Positions 36,070 through 44,209 are shown, counted from the stretch's first letter. The stretch is 64,000 nucleotides of DNA from Eubacteriales bacterium (GCA_030536995.1 JAUNOY010000007.1:62001-126000); one strand, 5' to 3'. The notes: generated from the letters alone by a model not told the origin. Translations and numbers: made by a program.

Positions 36070-37299
36070 TCATTTTATTACAATTTTACAGAATTTCTTT
36101 TTGCCTCGTTTCAGAACAACGCCCTCTCCGGAAATTGTCTCCTTAGCAACAGTATGTCTGATATCGGTAATCTTTTCTCCATCTACAGATACACCGCCCT
36201 GTTCAATCGCACGACGTCCCTCGGAACGGCTCGGAACAAGATCTGCTTTTACAAGCATGGAAATAAGGTCAATAGTTCCATCCTCAGCGAAGTCTTCCTC
36301 AGCAAGCTCTGCTGTCGGCATATTGGCTGTGTCTGCCCCGCCTGCAAAAAGAGCTTTCGCACCTTCCTGTGCTTTCTTTGCTTCCTCTTCGCCGTGAACA
36401 AGATTTGTCAGCTCGTATGCAAGGATTTCCTTTGCCTTGTTTAACTGGCTTCCTTCCCATTTTGCCATCTCGTCAATCTGCTCCAGAGGAAGGAAAGTAA
36501 GAAGACGCATACATTTGATAACATCCGCATCGTCCACATTTCTCCAGTACTGGTAGAAATCAAACGGACTTGTCTTATTTGGGTCAAGCCATACAGCACC
36601 TGACTGAGTTTTACCCATTTTCTTTCCTTCAGAGTTCAGAAGGAGGGTAATTGTCATTGCATGTGCATCCTTACCCAGTTTACGGCGGATCAGTTCTGTA
36701 CCGCCCAGCATATTCGCCCACTGGTCATCTCCGCCGAACTGCATTGTACAGCCGTATTTCTGGTACAGCATGTAGAAATCGTAGCTCTGCATGATCATGT
36801 AGTTGAACTCAAGGAATGTAAGTCCTCTTTCCATACGCTGTTTGTAGCACTCGTGAGAGAGCATACGGTTTACTGAGAAGTGTGCTCCCACCTCACGGAG
36901 AACTTCCACATAGTTTAAGTCCATCAACCAGTCTGCATTATTTACCATCATTGCTTTTCCATCAGAAAAGTCAATAAAACGCTCCATCTGTTTCTTAAAA
37001 CAGTCGATGTTGTGCTGAATCGTTTCCACTGTCATCATCTGACGCATATCACTTCTTCCGGATGGATCTCCGATCATACCGGTACCACCGCCAAGAAGGG
37101 CAATCGGTTTATTTCCTGCCATCTGGAGACGTTTCATCAGGCAGAGTGCCATGAAATGTCCTACATGAAGGCTGTCTGCAGTCGGGTCAAAGCCGATATA
37201 GAAAGTAGCTTCCCCTTTGTTTACCATATCTGCAACTAATTTTTCGTCTGTTACCTGGGCCACAAGACCGCGGGCTTTCAGTTCTTCCCAAACTGTCAT
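36070..37299 (-). CDS. tyrS: Tyrosyl-tRNA synthetase
   Basis: This 409-residue class I synthetase has the HIGH-type motif LHVGHFMAL, GGGTGMIGDPSGRS, the tyrosine-binding MLQSYDF-like segment (IMQSYDFYMLYQKYG), the KMSKS-type motif KMGKTQSGA, and a C-terminal S4 RNA-binding domain. The long leader upstream is a T-box riboswitch with a UAC specifier, which agrees with the enzyme. Confidence 0.98.
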   Translation of the reverse strand: MTVWEELKARGLVAQVTDEKLVADMVNKGEATFYIGFDPTADSLHVGHFMALCLMKRLQMAGNKPIALLGGGTGMIGDPSGRSDMRQMMTVETIQHNIDCFKKQMERFIDFSDGKAMMVNNADWLMDLNYVEVLREVGAHFSVNRMLSHECYKQRMERGLTFLEFNYMIMQSYDFYMLYQKYGCTMQFGGDDQWANMLGGTELIRRKLGKDAHAMTITLLLNSEGKKMGKTQSGAVWLDPNKTSPFDFYQYWRNVDDADVIKCMRLLTFLPLEQIDEMAKWEGSQLNKAKEILAYELTNLVHGEEEAKKAQEGAKALFAGGADTANMPTAELAEEDFAEDGTIDLISMLVKADLVPSRSEGRRAIEQGGVSVDGEKITDIRHTVAKETISGEGVVLKRGKKKFCKIVIK

Positions 37300-37321
37300 T
37301 TAAAATTCCTCCTATAATATC

Positions 37322-37612
37322 AAAAAATCCCGGTTCACCTGTCCTTTTAGGACGAGAACCGGGCCTCGTGTTACCACCTAAATTCGCAGAAAACTCGCAT
37401 TTCCTGCCTCCGTAAGTGATCTGCTCTGATAATACAGATTCAATCACTCCAGCACGTTAACGGGTGCCAGTCCGCCGCAGCCTACTTGCTCTCTTTCGGT
37501 GCGGAGCTCCGGGATGTATTCGCATAAGTTCCACAGGCGCCTCTCACCAGCCGGCAGCTCTCTGTCTGCTTGTCCTTATCCTACTTCTTCCCTTCAAAGC
37601 CGTTGCATATAA
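37322..37612 (-). promoter_or_regulatory. Tyrosine T-box riboswitch
   Basis: On the minus strand, the leader shows the stem I signatures GAAGTAGGATAAGGACA and GAGCTGCCGGCTGGTGAGAG. The specifier loop is GCGAATACATCC, with codon UAC (Tyr) at 37516-37518. The T-box sequence AGGTGGTAACACGAGG lies at 37364-37379. A strong terminator follows: CCCGGTTC pairs with GAACCGGG at 37329-37363, then a T tract. Uncharged tRNA-Tyr should stabilise the antiterminator and raise tyrS transcription. Confidence 0.95.
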
Positions 37613-37619
37613 TAATGAA

Positions 37620-37648
37620 AGTATACAAACAGACGTTTTATTTGTCAA
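37620..37648 (-). promoter_or_regulatory. Promoter of the T-box-tyrS-alaS unit
   Basis: A perfect TTGACA (37643-37648) and TATACT (37620-37625) are 17 nt apart on the minus strand, placing the transcript start at about 37612, just upstream of T-box stem I. Confidence 0.85.
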
Positions 37649-37696
37649 GGAAATTTCACGATATTTTGACAACTTAAAGTAATACAGCATTATTGT

Positions 37697-37729
37697 AAAA
37701 AGAAAACAGCAACACTCCTGTGTCACTGT
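37697..37729 (-). terminator. Terminator of the hydrolase/MutS-like unit
   Basis: A 10-bp stem with two G-T pairs (ACAGTGACAC with GTGTTGCTGT), loop AGGA, is followed by TTTTCTTTTT on the minus strand. The stop codon of the MutS-like gene lies inside the stem. Confidence 0.65.
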
Positions 37730-39426
37730 TCTTTTAACATTTTCCAGACTCCCGTCTGCTCAAAATCTGCGGCAGCTCTGCCCGCATCCTCCACAAGGGT
37801 TTTGTCATATCCCAGCATCTCCAGAAGACGGATGGCATTTCTCGTTGTTGCGCGTCCTGACTTCAAAAGATAATTAAAAACAACCTCATTCTCCAGAACC
37901 TCTTCCTCAAAATGATAATTTTTGTAAATTCCATTCAAAATATAGGAAAGCTCTATATCATGGGTGGCTGCAAAGGGCAATACATGAGGCTGTGCAAGTT
38001 CCTTCAAAATTCTTGATGAAGCCGCAATTCTCTCAATGGTATTCGTTCCTCTCAACACCTCATCAATAATGCATAAAAGAGGTTCCTTCGTTTTGCTCTC
38101 GTCCAGAATTCGTTTCAGCGATTTAATTTCTACAATGAAATAGCTTTCTCCTCCGGACAGATCGTCACGCAAAGCCATAGAGGTCATCACCTTCAGAAAC
38201 GGCGCTTTATATGCGCCTGCTGTACAGGTACACAGAGTCTGGGCAAGAATCGCATTAATTGCAATATTTTTCAGAAAAGTAGATTTACCTGAAGCATTGG
38301 AACCTGTTACAAGCACACCGCCCTGTACAGAAATACTGTTCGCTACAGGCTCGGAAATCAACGGATGATACAAATCCTCAACCTCGAGGCGTACCTCCTG
38401 CCCGTCAGTAAATTCCGGCATACATTTCAGAAGAAGCATTTCCCTGAAAGACGCAATGGAAATTGCCGCATCAAGTTCTCCCATATTATCAATCATTTCT
38501 ATAATCTTATCTGTCTTGTCTCCAACCTCTCGAAGGATCGAATTATATGCCAGAATATCTACATGGAAAACCATTCTTACATAATCGAGGATTGCCTGCA
38601 GGAAATCGCCTGTTCCGTCGTTCTTACCGGTCAGAAAGACTGCCTTTTTTCGCAGCCCTCCAAAAGCCTTTTTTCCGTCACGTATCGCATCCATCTGTTT
38701 CTTTGTTTCCGCCCAGTCAACAGTCTCCATTTTATCAGCAGCAGACAGCATCCGAAGCAGACTCACAAAAGAATCCAGATACATTTCTATAAGCTTATAA
38801 TCCTTGCTTGCATAGTAAATCATCATATTCGCGACACCCAGCACCAGAAAAAGAAAAAATCCATAGAGCGGTGACGCAGGAACTGCTATGAACAATGTCA
38901 AAAGCAGTAAAACCAGCATAAAAATGTGGATTTTCGGATTTACTTTCGGCGCATTGCGGATTGCAAGAACTGTTTCTGAAAGAGAACCAAGCTTTGTCTT
39001 TCCGACAGAAGACAAAAGGAACTGTATTTTCTCTCTTTTTTCTGTCTCCTGTGCAAAGAATTCTATAAGCGCCTCCCTTTCCTGAACTTTTTCCTTCGAA
39101 AAAAGAGGTCTGCGCATCATATCATAAAGAACATCCTCACCGGGAGAGGAAATTGTCTGATTTACCATCATAAAGACCCGATCCATGTCAAGATCATTCC
39201 AGGTAATATCATCAATATAAAATCCCTCGCTCTGTTTCCCCCGGAAATAAGTGGAAATGCGCTCGATATCTCCTGTTTCATATTCTCTCTCCGGAACCTG
39301 TCCGTAAATACGGCGAATTTTTCTCATTATGGATTTTTTCCGCTTATGCTCCGCACGTATAATCATCACTGCAACTGCCAGAGTAAAACCTGCCGCACAC
39401 AAAAACACTGCCAAATATGGGTTCAT
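37723..39426 (-). CDS. Membrane-anchored MutS-like ATPase
   Basis: The 567-residue protein has an N-terminal membrane helix (about 4-24) and a hydrophobic hairpin near 165-205. A MutS-type core and ATPase domain follow: Walker A GSNASGKST near residue 380, DDLSGGESYFIVE, Walker B LLCIIDEVLRGTN and the ATHDIEL switch. It lacks the mismatch-recognition domain I (no GxFYE motif), so it should not do canonical mismatch repair. Its job is unknown. It follows the cell wall hydrolase by 9 nt and shares its transcript. Confidence 0.85.
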   Translation of the reverse strand: MNPYLAVFLCAAGFTLAVAVMIIRAEHKRKKSIMRKIRRIYGQVPEREYETGDIERISTYFRGKQSEGFYIDDITWNDLDMDRVFMMVNQTISSPGEDVLYDMMRRPLFSKEKVQEREALIEFFAQETEKREKIQFLLSSVGKTKLGSLSETVLAIRNAPKVNPKIHIFMLVLLLLTLFIAVPASPLYGFFLFLVLGVANMMIYYASKDYKLIEMYLDSFVSLLRMLSAADKMETVDWAETKKQMDAIRDGKKAFGGLRKKAVFLTGKNDGTGDFLQAILDYVRMVFHVDILAYNSILREVGDKTDKIIEMIDNMGELDAAISIASFREMLLLKCMPEFTDGQEVRLEVEDLYHPLISEPVANSISVQGGVLVTGSNASGKSTFLKNIAINAILAQTLCTCTAGAYKAPFLKVMTSMALRDDLSGGESYFIVEIKSLKRILDESKTKEPLLCIIDEVLRGTNTIERIAASSRILKELAQPHVLPFAATHDIELSYILNGIYKNYHFEEEVLENEVVFNYLLKSGRATTRNAIRLLEMLGYDKTLVEDAGRAAADFEQTGVWKMLKEQ

Positions 39427-39435
39427 AACCCCCTC

Positions 39436-40857
39436 CTACTTTCTCGGACTTACCCAGTCCACGAAAAACATATGGTCTTTATATAAAAAACTGTCAACCT
39501 TTTTGAAATCCAAAGGCTGTTTCCAAAAAGAATCCTCCATCATAAAGTACATGAAATTGAAATCCTTTCGGTCAAACCCTTTCAGAGTTCTTGGTTTTTT
39601 GAATTTCACATAGTCTTCAAAAATTTCAAGAGCTTCATCTGCCGCCTGATATGCCAAAGTCTTATTATAATAATTTCCGTTAAGACGTTCTAAAAGCGCT
39701 CCGTTTCTTACAGGAGAATACTGAGGATATTTGTAATATTTAGGATTCCCCTGTTCGTAAAGAACCATCCTTATATCTGACGGAAACTCTCTGGTCGGTT
39801 CTATGGTTCTGTTTAAAATACAAAGAGCAACAGCTTCCATACCAATCAGCCCCTGGTCGCCAGCCTCTGCTTCGCAGATTGCTGCCAGCAAATCTCTATC
39901 CGTCTTCTCCCCATTTGCCACACCGGGATGGGTTGCAAATTCTTTTGCCAGATAATAGTATCTTCCATTTTGGGGATCGTAGGCTTTCACATAACCGCCG
40001 TACTCGCTATGCACAGTATACTGATACTTGCCGTTTCCTTCAGAAGCGGTTACTTCCGTCACAACACCATTTCCATCCGCGCTGTATTTTTTTCCGCCCA
40101 ACTCAAAGGTTGTATTTTTATACATAACGCCGGTTTTATCAAAATAATATTTCTTTCCATCCAGCTCCAGCCATTTCGTCTGAGCCTTTCCATTGGATTT
40201 GCTGAAGTAATAAGTTTTTCCATCAACCTCCAGAAATCCCTTCTGATAACGAAGCCCTGTTTTTTTGTCAAAATAATAGTAATAGCTTTCTATCTTTTTT
40301 AATCCGACATACATAACTCCGTTCTTCGTATTGAAATAACGGTACTGATCTTTGCTGTTTTTGAGCCAGCCTGTAGCCATCTTTCCGCTTTTGGAAAAAT
40401 ATCGCTTCTGCCCCTTACTGTCCTCTGCCCAGCCTGTCATCATAGCGCCTACGCCGCTTGTAAAATAATAGGTTTTCCCCTTAATTTCCTTAAATCCTCT
40501 TGCAAGAAGCCCTGTTTTTGGTTCAAAATATCTGGTAATCCCCTTACTGTCTTTAAGGAATCCCTCAGCCATCACTCCGCTGCCTTTTGAAAAGTATCGT
40601 ATCACCTGGCCTTTTGAATTCTTTGCCCAGCCTTTAAGCTGAACACCTGTCTTTTTATCAAAGTAATACTTCTTTCCATTCAGCTCCAGCCAGCCTTTCT
40701 GTTTACTGCCATCCTTCTTTATGTAATAGGATTTCCCCTTTTCTGTGACAAACCCGGTCTTTTGGGCCGCAGAAACGCCCGTACTTCCGAATACCAGCAT
40801 AAAGAGCGCGGACATCAGAAGTATCCGAAGAAAATATTTCTTTATTTTATGATTCAT
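39436..40857 (-). CDS. Secreted cell wall hydrolase with cell wall-binding repeats
   Basis: The 473-residue precursor has a signal peptide (about 1-30). About eleven tandem repeats of roughly 20 residues follow (patterns such as GWLELNGKKYYFDKKTGV and GFLEVDGKTYYFSKSNGK), resembling choline/cell wall-binding CW repeats. The C-terminal domain (about 320-473) resembles the SleB/CwlJ hydrolase family, with LLAAICEAEAGDQG containing the likely catalytic Glu and ALCILNRT. It probably binds and cleaves peptidoglycan or another wall glycan. It has a fully consensus promoter and a WalR-type box downstream of it. Confidence 0.88.
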   Translation of the reverse strand: MNHKIKKYFLRILLMSALFMLVFGSTGVSAAQKTGFVTEKGKSYYIKKDGSKQKGWLELNGKKYYFDKKTGVQLKGWAKNSKGQVIRYFSKGSGVMAEGFLKDSKGITRYFEPKTGLLARGFKEIKGKTYYFTSGVGAMMTGWAEDSKGQKRYFSKSGKMATGWLKNSKDQYRYFNTKNGVMYVGLKKIESYYYYFDKKTGLRYQKGFLEVDGKTYYFSKSNGKAQTKWLELDGKKYYFDKTGVMYKNTTFELGGKKYSADGNGVVTEVTASEGNGKYQYTVHSEYGGYVKAYDPQNGRYYYLAKEFATHPGVANGEKTDRDLLAAICEAEAGDQGLIGMEAVALCILNRTIEPTREFPSDIRMVLYEQGNPKYYKYPQYSPVRNGALLERLNGNYYNKTLAYQAADEALEIFEDYVKFKKPRTLKGFDRKDFNFMYFMMEDSFWKQPLDFKKVDSFLYKDHMFFVDWVSPRK

Positions 40858-40920
40858 ATTCTTCCCCCTGTTTCATAATTGTAATATTTTTCGCCTGTTT
40901 ATGTCGAATTCTTTTCTTTT

Positions 40921-40937
40921 GTTACATTTCTGTTACA
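40921..40937 (-). promoter_or_regulatory. WalR-type binding box in the hydrolase leader
   Basis: The minus strand reads TGTAAC-AGAAA-TGTAAC, an exact fit to the published WalR (YycF) consensus TGTWAH-N5-TGTWAH. It lies about 4-20 nt after the expected transcript start of the cell wall hydrolase, a position from which binding would repress. The match is seen; WalR binding is inferred. Confidence 0.6.
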
Positions 40938-40946
40938 TATAGTTTT

Positions 40947-40975
40947 ATTATAAACGACACCCTCAAAACTGTCAA
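40947..40975 (-). promoter_or_regulatory. Fully consensus sigma-A promoter of the cell wall hydrolase
   Basis: TTGACA (40970-40975), a 17-nt spacer and TATAAT (40947-40952) are all ideal. Such a strong core promoter usually needs a repressor, in keeping with the box just downstream. Confidence 0.88.
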
Positions 40976-40998
40976 CTTTTTTTAACTTCCTCAAATCC

Positions 40999-41027
40999 TT
41001 CACACTTTTACGCAATACACATATGAT
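40999..41027 (+). promoter_or_regulatory. Promoter of the Cys-rich small protein gene
   Basis: TTCACA (40999-41004), a 17-nt spacer and TATGAT (41022-41027) fit sigma-A. The same stretch also fits a mother-cell sigma-K pattern (AC at 41002-41003, 16 nt, CATATGATA at 41020-41028), so the controlling sigma factor is open. Confidence 0.55.
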
Positions 41028-41057
41028 AGAGTGTAAAGAAAATTTGGAGGACTTATT

Positions 41058-41348
41058 ATGAGTGATTTAGCTGCTACAAATTGCGGATGCGGAGATGACA
41101 GAAGCTGTGGTTGTGGATGCGGATGCGAAAACAACAACGATAACGGATGTGGCATTATGGGCGGATTCGGAAACAACAACTGCTGTTCCATTCTCTGGAT
41201 TATCATCCTTCTGTGCATGTGCGGAAACGGCAACAGGGGCTGTTCAAACTGGGGAGGCGGCGACAATTGCTGCTGGATTATCATTGTATTACTTCTTCTG
41301 TGCTGCGGAAATAACGGAAACGACTGCGGATGCGGCTGCAGATGCTAG
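41058..41348 (+). CDS. Cys/Gly-rich chorion-like small protein
   Basis: The 96-residue protein has 20 cysteines, mostly in CGCGCG runs at both ends and as CC pairs. Two very hydrophobic stretches (ILWIIILLCMC and CCWIIIVLLLLCC) lie between Gly/Asn-rich segments. Clostridial relatives are named chorion class high-cysteine HCB protein 13, a label of convenience with no known function. The ATG has GGAGG seven bases upstream, and a dedicated terminator follows, so the gene is real. A spore-coat, metal-binding or surface role would be guesswork. Confidence 0.8.
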   Translation: MSDLAATNCGCGDDRSCGCGCGCENNNDNGCGIMGGFGNNNCCSILWIIILLCMCGNGNRGCSNWGGGDNCCWIIIVLLLLCCGNNGNDCGCGCRC

Positions 41349-41358
41349 CCAGATTCCC

Positions 41359-41388
41359 AAAAGGCAGAGGTTAATCCCTCTGCCTTTT
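41359..41388. terminator. Bidirectional terminator shared by two convergent small genes
   Basis: AAAAGGCAGAGG and CCTCTGCCTTTT form a perfect 12-bp stem. It ends the Cys-rich gene on the plus strand (TTTTCTCC follows) and the 49-codon gene on the minus strand (TTTTGGG follows). The stop codon of the minus-strand gene (41371-41373) lies in the loop. Confidence 0.85.
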
Positions 41389-41520
41389 CTCCTGTTTGCT
41401 CTTTATACGTTCTTCTTTTTCTTTCTCTTTTCTCCGCATACATTCCAGATCTATTTCATAGAAGGAATTTCCTTCCATAATAATATTTTCCCTTTTGATC
41501 AGCTCTTTCTTTTTATCCAT
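41371..41520 (-). CDS. Small highly charged protein, 49 residues
   Basis: The frame starts MDKKKELIKRENIIMEGNSF and continues with YEIDLECMRRKEKEKEER to a Lys/Arg-rich end. About half its residues are charged, and the second half should be one long helix. An AAGGGG ribosome binding site lies six bases before the ATG. A possible promoter (ATGACG and TAATAT, 18 nt apart) lies upstream. No family was recognised. The ribosome binding site and the terminator placed at its stop argue for a real gene. Confidence 0.65.
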   Translation of the reverse strand: MDKKKELIKRENIIMEGNSFYEIDLECMRRKEKEKEERIKSKQEKRQRD

Positions 41521-41633
41521 TATTTTCCCCTTTCAAGTGTATGTTTCAAAGTCTTTCCTATATATTATGTCAAAAATCTATCTGTCGTCATATCCTGATA
41601 CTAAAAATCATAGTATTGAGAGAAGGAAGCTCT

Positions 41634-41990
41634 ATGAACCAGAATTTTATCTCTCAGACAGCTCTGGATCAGATGGTCTCCTCTGACCGGGACCAGATGC
41701 TAAAAGCCGCAGTTCCCTATCTTCCTCCAAAAGGTCAACAGATTTTGTCTGTCTATGAAAAAGCCAGAGAGCTGGCAAATACAGCCGCCCTCTTTGGAAA
41801 TCCCCGAAACGATGTTTCCATCTGCTCTACCCAGACTGCAGACCCTATGGAAGCACTCAACGATATCCGTCGCTTCTGTTACGGACAAAGCCGCCGCTTT
41901 CTCGACAACGCAGTCAATATGATGGCTGTTGTACAGATGATACAGCTTATGAATACCCCCGCAGAATCCGAAGAAAATTTTAAAACTTAA
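41634..41990 (+). CDS. Hypothetical protein, 118 residues
   Basis: No family was recognised. The soluble protein starts MNQNFISQTALDQMVSSDRD. It has a helical middle with LPPKGQQILSVYEKARELA and a C-terminal segment rich in Met and Gln (NMMAVVQMIQLMN). AAGGA lies six bases before the ATG at 41634, which is preferred over longer in-frame starts. It is followed after 26 nt by another unknown gene in the same orientation, probably translated from the same message. Confidence 0.7.
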   Translation: MNQNFISQTALDQMVSSDRDQMLKAAVPYLPPKGQQILSVYEKARELANTAALFGNPRNDVSICSTQTADPMEALNDIRRFCYGQSRRFLDNAVNMMAVVQMIQLMNTPAESEENFKT

Positions 41991-42016
41991 TTTCATAATT
42001 CACAGGAGGAAATCTG

Positions 42017-42292
42017 ATGAGTGATGACTGGCGAAACAATCCCAAACTTGCACAAATGGATAAAGCCAAACTGGATATGCTGCAAAACCTTGCAGCTCAG
42101 GGAAATAACAAAAGCGCAAACGAACTCCTCCCCTTCCTTATGGGAGCTGCTGCTCAGGGAAAAAAAGGCGGACTCAAATTCAGCTCCGATGAGATATCCA
42201 CCATCATCGAAGTATTGAAAATAGGCAAATCAAGAGAAGAAACAGAACGGCTCGACCGGGTGGTAAGCCTTATGAAAATGATTCGCCGATAA
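42017..42292 (+). CDS. Hypothetical protein, 91 residues
   Basis: No family was recognised. The protein has an amphipathic helical start (WRNNPKLAQMDKAKLDMLQN), a hydrophobic middle (ELLPFLMGAAAQGKKGG) and a charged C-terminal helix (ETERLDRVVSLMKMIRR). AGGAGG lies seven bases before the ATG. With the preceding gene it forms a two-gene unit ended by a strong terminator. Both products look like small helical cytoplasmic proteins and could interact. Confidence 0.7.
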   Translation: MSDDWRNNPKLAQMDKAKLDMLQNLAAQGNNKSANELLPFLMGAAAQGKKGGLKFSSDEISTIIEVLKIGKSREETERLDRVVSLMKMIRR

Positions 42293-42308
42293 GTTTCTCC
42301 TGTAATCC

Positions 42309-42349
42309 AAAAAGAGAGGCTCCCGCAATGACGGTAAACCTCTCTTTTT
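42309..42349. terminator. Bidirectional terminator between a small-gene unit and cinA
   Basis: AAAAAGAGAGG and CCTCTCTTTTT form an 11-bp stem with T tracts on both strands, ending the plus-strand pair and the seven-gene minus-strand operon. Confidence 0.85.
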
Positions 42350-42365
42350 AATATATTTATTAATG

Positions 42366-43634
42366 TCACGCTTTTTTAGTAACACCCTCCATCACACATT
42401 CGCGGAGAAATGCAAGTCCGTGGGCAACTGCCTGCTCCCGGATTTTTGCACGATTCCCGGTGAAATGAAATTCTCTTACAATGACTTTACTGTTATAACA
42501 ACATCCCATGAACACAGTTCCTACAGGCGTCTTTTCTGTTCCGCCGTCAGGACCTGCAATTCCTGTAACAGAAAGACAGATATCTGCTCCGGAAACTGCG
42601 CATCCGCCTTTCGCCATTTCCTTGGCGCATTTGGCGGAAACTGCTCCTTCTAATTTAAGGGTTGTTTTCTTTACACCAAGCATTTTTCTTTTGGCGCGGT
42701 TGCTGTATGTTACATAGCCATGCGTAAAGACATCGGATGAACCCGGCACATTTACGATACGCGCAGCAATTGCGCCGCCTGTACAGGACTCTGCGAGAGC
42801 AAGCGTAAGCTCCTGGTCTTTCAGCATGTCCTCCACAGCCTCCTCCAGACTCTTAGACGCGTCTGTGGCAAAAATATTGCTTCCGAAACGCCCCTTCAGT
42901 TCACGGACTATCGGTTTTATCATCTTCTTGCATTCTTTTTCATTCTCTGCCTTGGCTGTAATACGCAGATGAACCTCTCCTGTTTTTGCATAAGGAGCAA
43001 TGGTTGGATTACTCTGATTTTCAATGAGTTCCTGAATCTCTTCTGCCACCTGACTTTCCCCGATTCCACAGATTTTAACTGTCTGAGAATAGATAATTTC
43101 AGGCTGCCTTTCACGAAGGTAAGGATAAACTGCCTCTTCAAACATCGGCTTCATCTCGTTCGGAGGTCCGGGGAGAAGAATTGCTGTTTTGCCGTTTTTC
43201 TCCATAATCAGTCCCGGCGCAGTTCCATTATGATTATCAAGAACAATCGCGCCTTCCGGAACCATAGCCTGCTTATAATTATTCTTTGTGATACGACGGT
43301 TCGGACTGTTCTTCTCATACTGTTTCATATAAGTCTCCAGAAGTTCTCTGGAATGGCTGTCCTCAATAAGCTTAAAGCCCATAACCTCTGCTGTGATTTC
43401 TTTGGTCAGGTCATCCTCCGTAGGTCCGAGACCTCCGGTAAGGATAATCACATCGGAACGCTCCAGTGCAGATTTAATGGTCATTTTCATTCGTTCTTCA
43501 TTGTCTCCGACAACCGTCTGGTAATATACAGACAGCCCAAGCTGTGCACATTTCTCAGATAAATATGCACTGTTCGTATTTACGATGTTTCCTAATAAAA
43601 TTTCTGTACCAACAGATATCAGTTCTGCTATCAT
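42366..43634 (-). CDS. cinA: Competence/damage-inducible protein CinA
   Basis: The 422-residue protein has an N-terminal MoCF-like domain (AELISVGTEILLGNIVNTN; ILTGGLGPTEDDLTKE) and a C-terminal CinA deamidase domain (LALAESCTGGAIAARI; GIAGPDGGTEKTPVGTVF). It has ADP-ribose pyrophosphatase and nicotinamide-mononucleotide deamidase activities in characterised bacteria. It is the last gene of the yicC-cinA operon. Confidence 0.96.
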   Translation of the reverse strand: MIAELISVGTEILLGNIVNTNSAYLSEKCAQLGLSVYYQTVVGDNEERMKMTIKSALERSDVIILTGGLGPTEDDLTKEITAEVMGFKLIEDSHSRELLETYMKQYEKNSPNRRITKNNYKQAMVPEGAIVLDNHNGTAPGLIMEKNGKTAILLPGPPNEMKPMFEEAVYPYLRERQPEIIYSQTVKICGIGESQVAEEIQELIENQSNPTIAPYAKTGEVHLRITAKAENEKECKKMIKPIVRELKGRFGSNIFATDASKSLEEAVEDMLKDQELTLALAESCTGGAIAARIVNVPGSSDVFTHGYVTYSNRAKRKMLGVKKTTLKLEGAVSAKCAKEMAKGGCAVSGADICLSVTGIAGPDGGTEKTPVGTVFMGCCYNSKVIVREFHFTGNRAKIREQAVAHGLAFLRECVMEGVTKKA

Positions 43635-43669
43635 CAGTATCCTCCCTTTCAGGCATTTTCACACAGGAC

Positions 43670-44209
43670 TTACTCCTGCATGGAAAGTACATTTTTGTTC
43701 TGCATAATATAGGTCAGCAGGGAAATAATTGTCAGCGCCACAGATACCCAGACAAAAATCTGCTCTAAGATATCAAACATGCCACCAAGGTCAAGAATCA
43801 GAAGGATAATCATAATCATCTGGGATACAGTCTTAAATTTACCCCAGTAATTCGCTGCGATCACCACTCCGTTTTCTGCCGCAATCAGGCGGAAGCCGCT
43901 GATAATAAATTCTCTCGCAATAATAATAATTACAATCCACGCGTCCAGTCTGTCCATCTCTACCAGACAGATTAAGGCAGAACAGACAAGAAGCTTATCT
44001 GCCAGCGGGTCCATAAACTTGCCAAAGTTTGTAACCAGATTATATTTTCTTGCAATTTTTCCGTCAAACCAGTCTGTGATGCTGGCTCCTGCAAATATTG
44101 CAAGAGAAATGTAGGAGTTATACTCTCCGCCCCATCCGGTCAGCATAAAAAGAACAAGAAATGGTACCAGAATCATTCTGGCTATTGTCAATTTATTCGG
44201 TGTGTTCAT
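43670..44209 (-). CDS. pgsA: CDP-diacylglycerol-glycerol-3-phosphate 3-phosphatidyltransferase
   Basis: The 179-residue membrane enzyme has the CDP-alcohol phosphotransferase motif: DWFDGKIARKYNLVTNFGKFMDPLADK, read as DG-x2-AR-x8-G-x3-D-x3-D. It makes phosphatidylglycerol phosphate, the precursor used by the cardiolipin synthase encoded at 31.4-33.0 kb. Its start overlaps the rimO end by 17 nt. Confidence 0.96.
   Translation of the reverse strand: MNTPNKLTIARMILVPFLVLFMLTGWGGEYNSYISLAIFAGASITDWFDGKIARKYNLVTNFGKFMDPLADKLLVCSALICLVEMDRLDAWIVIIIIAREFIISGFRLIAAENGVVIAANYWGKFKTVSQMIMIILLILDLGGMFDILEQIFVWVSVALTIISLLTYIMQNKNVLSMQE

Noticed and set aside
39520-40780. Repetitive DNA that might be read as a tandem repeat or CRISPR-like array
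   Set aside because: The repeats are codons of a cell wall-binding repeat protein, with diverged DNA and no spacer pattern.
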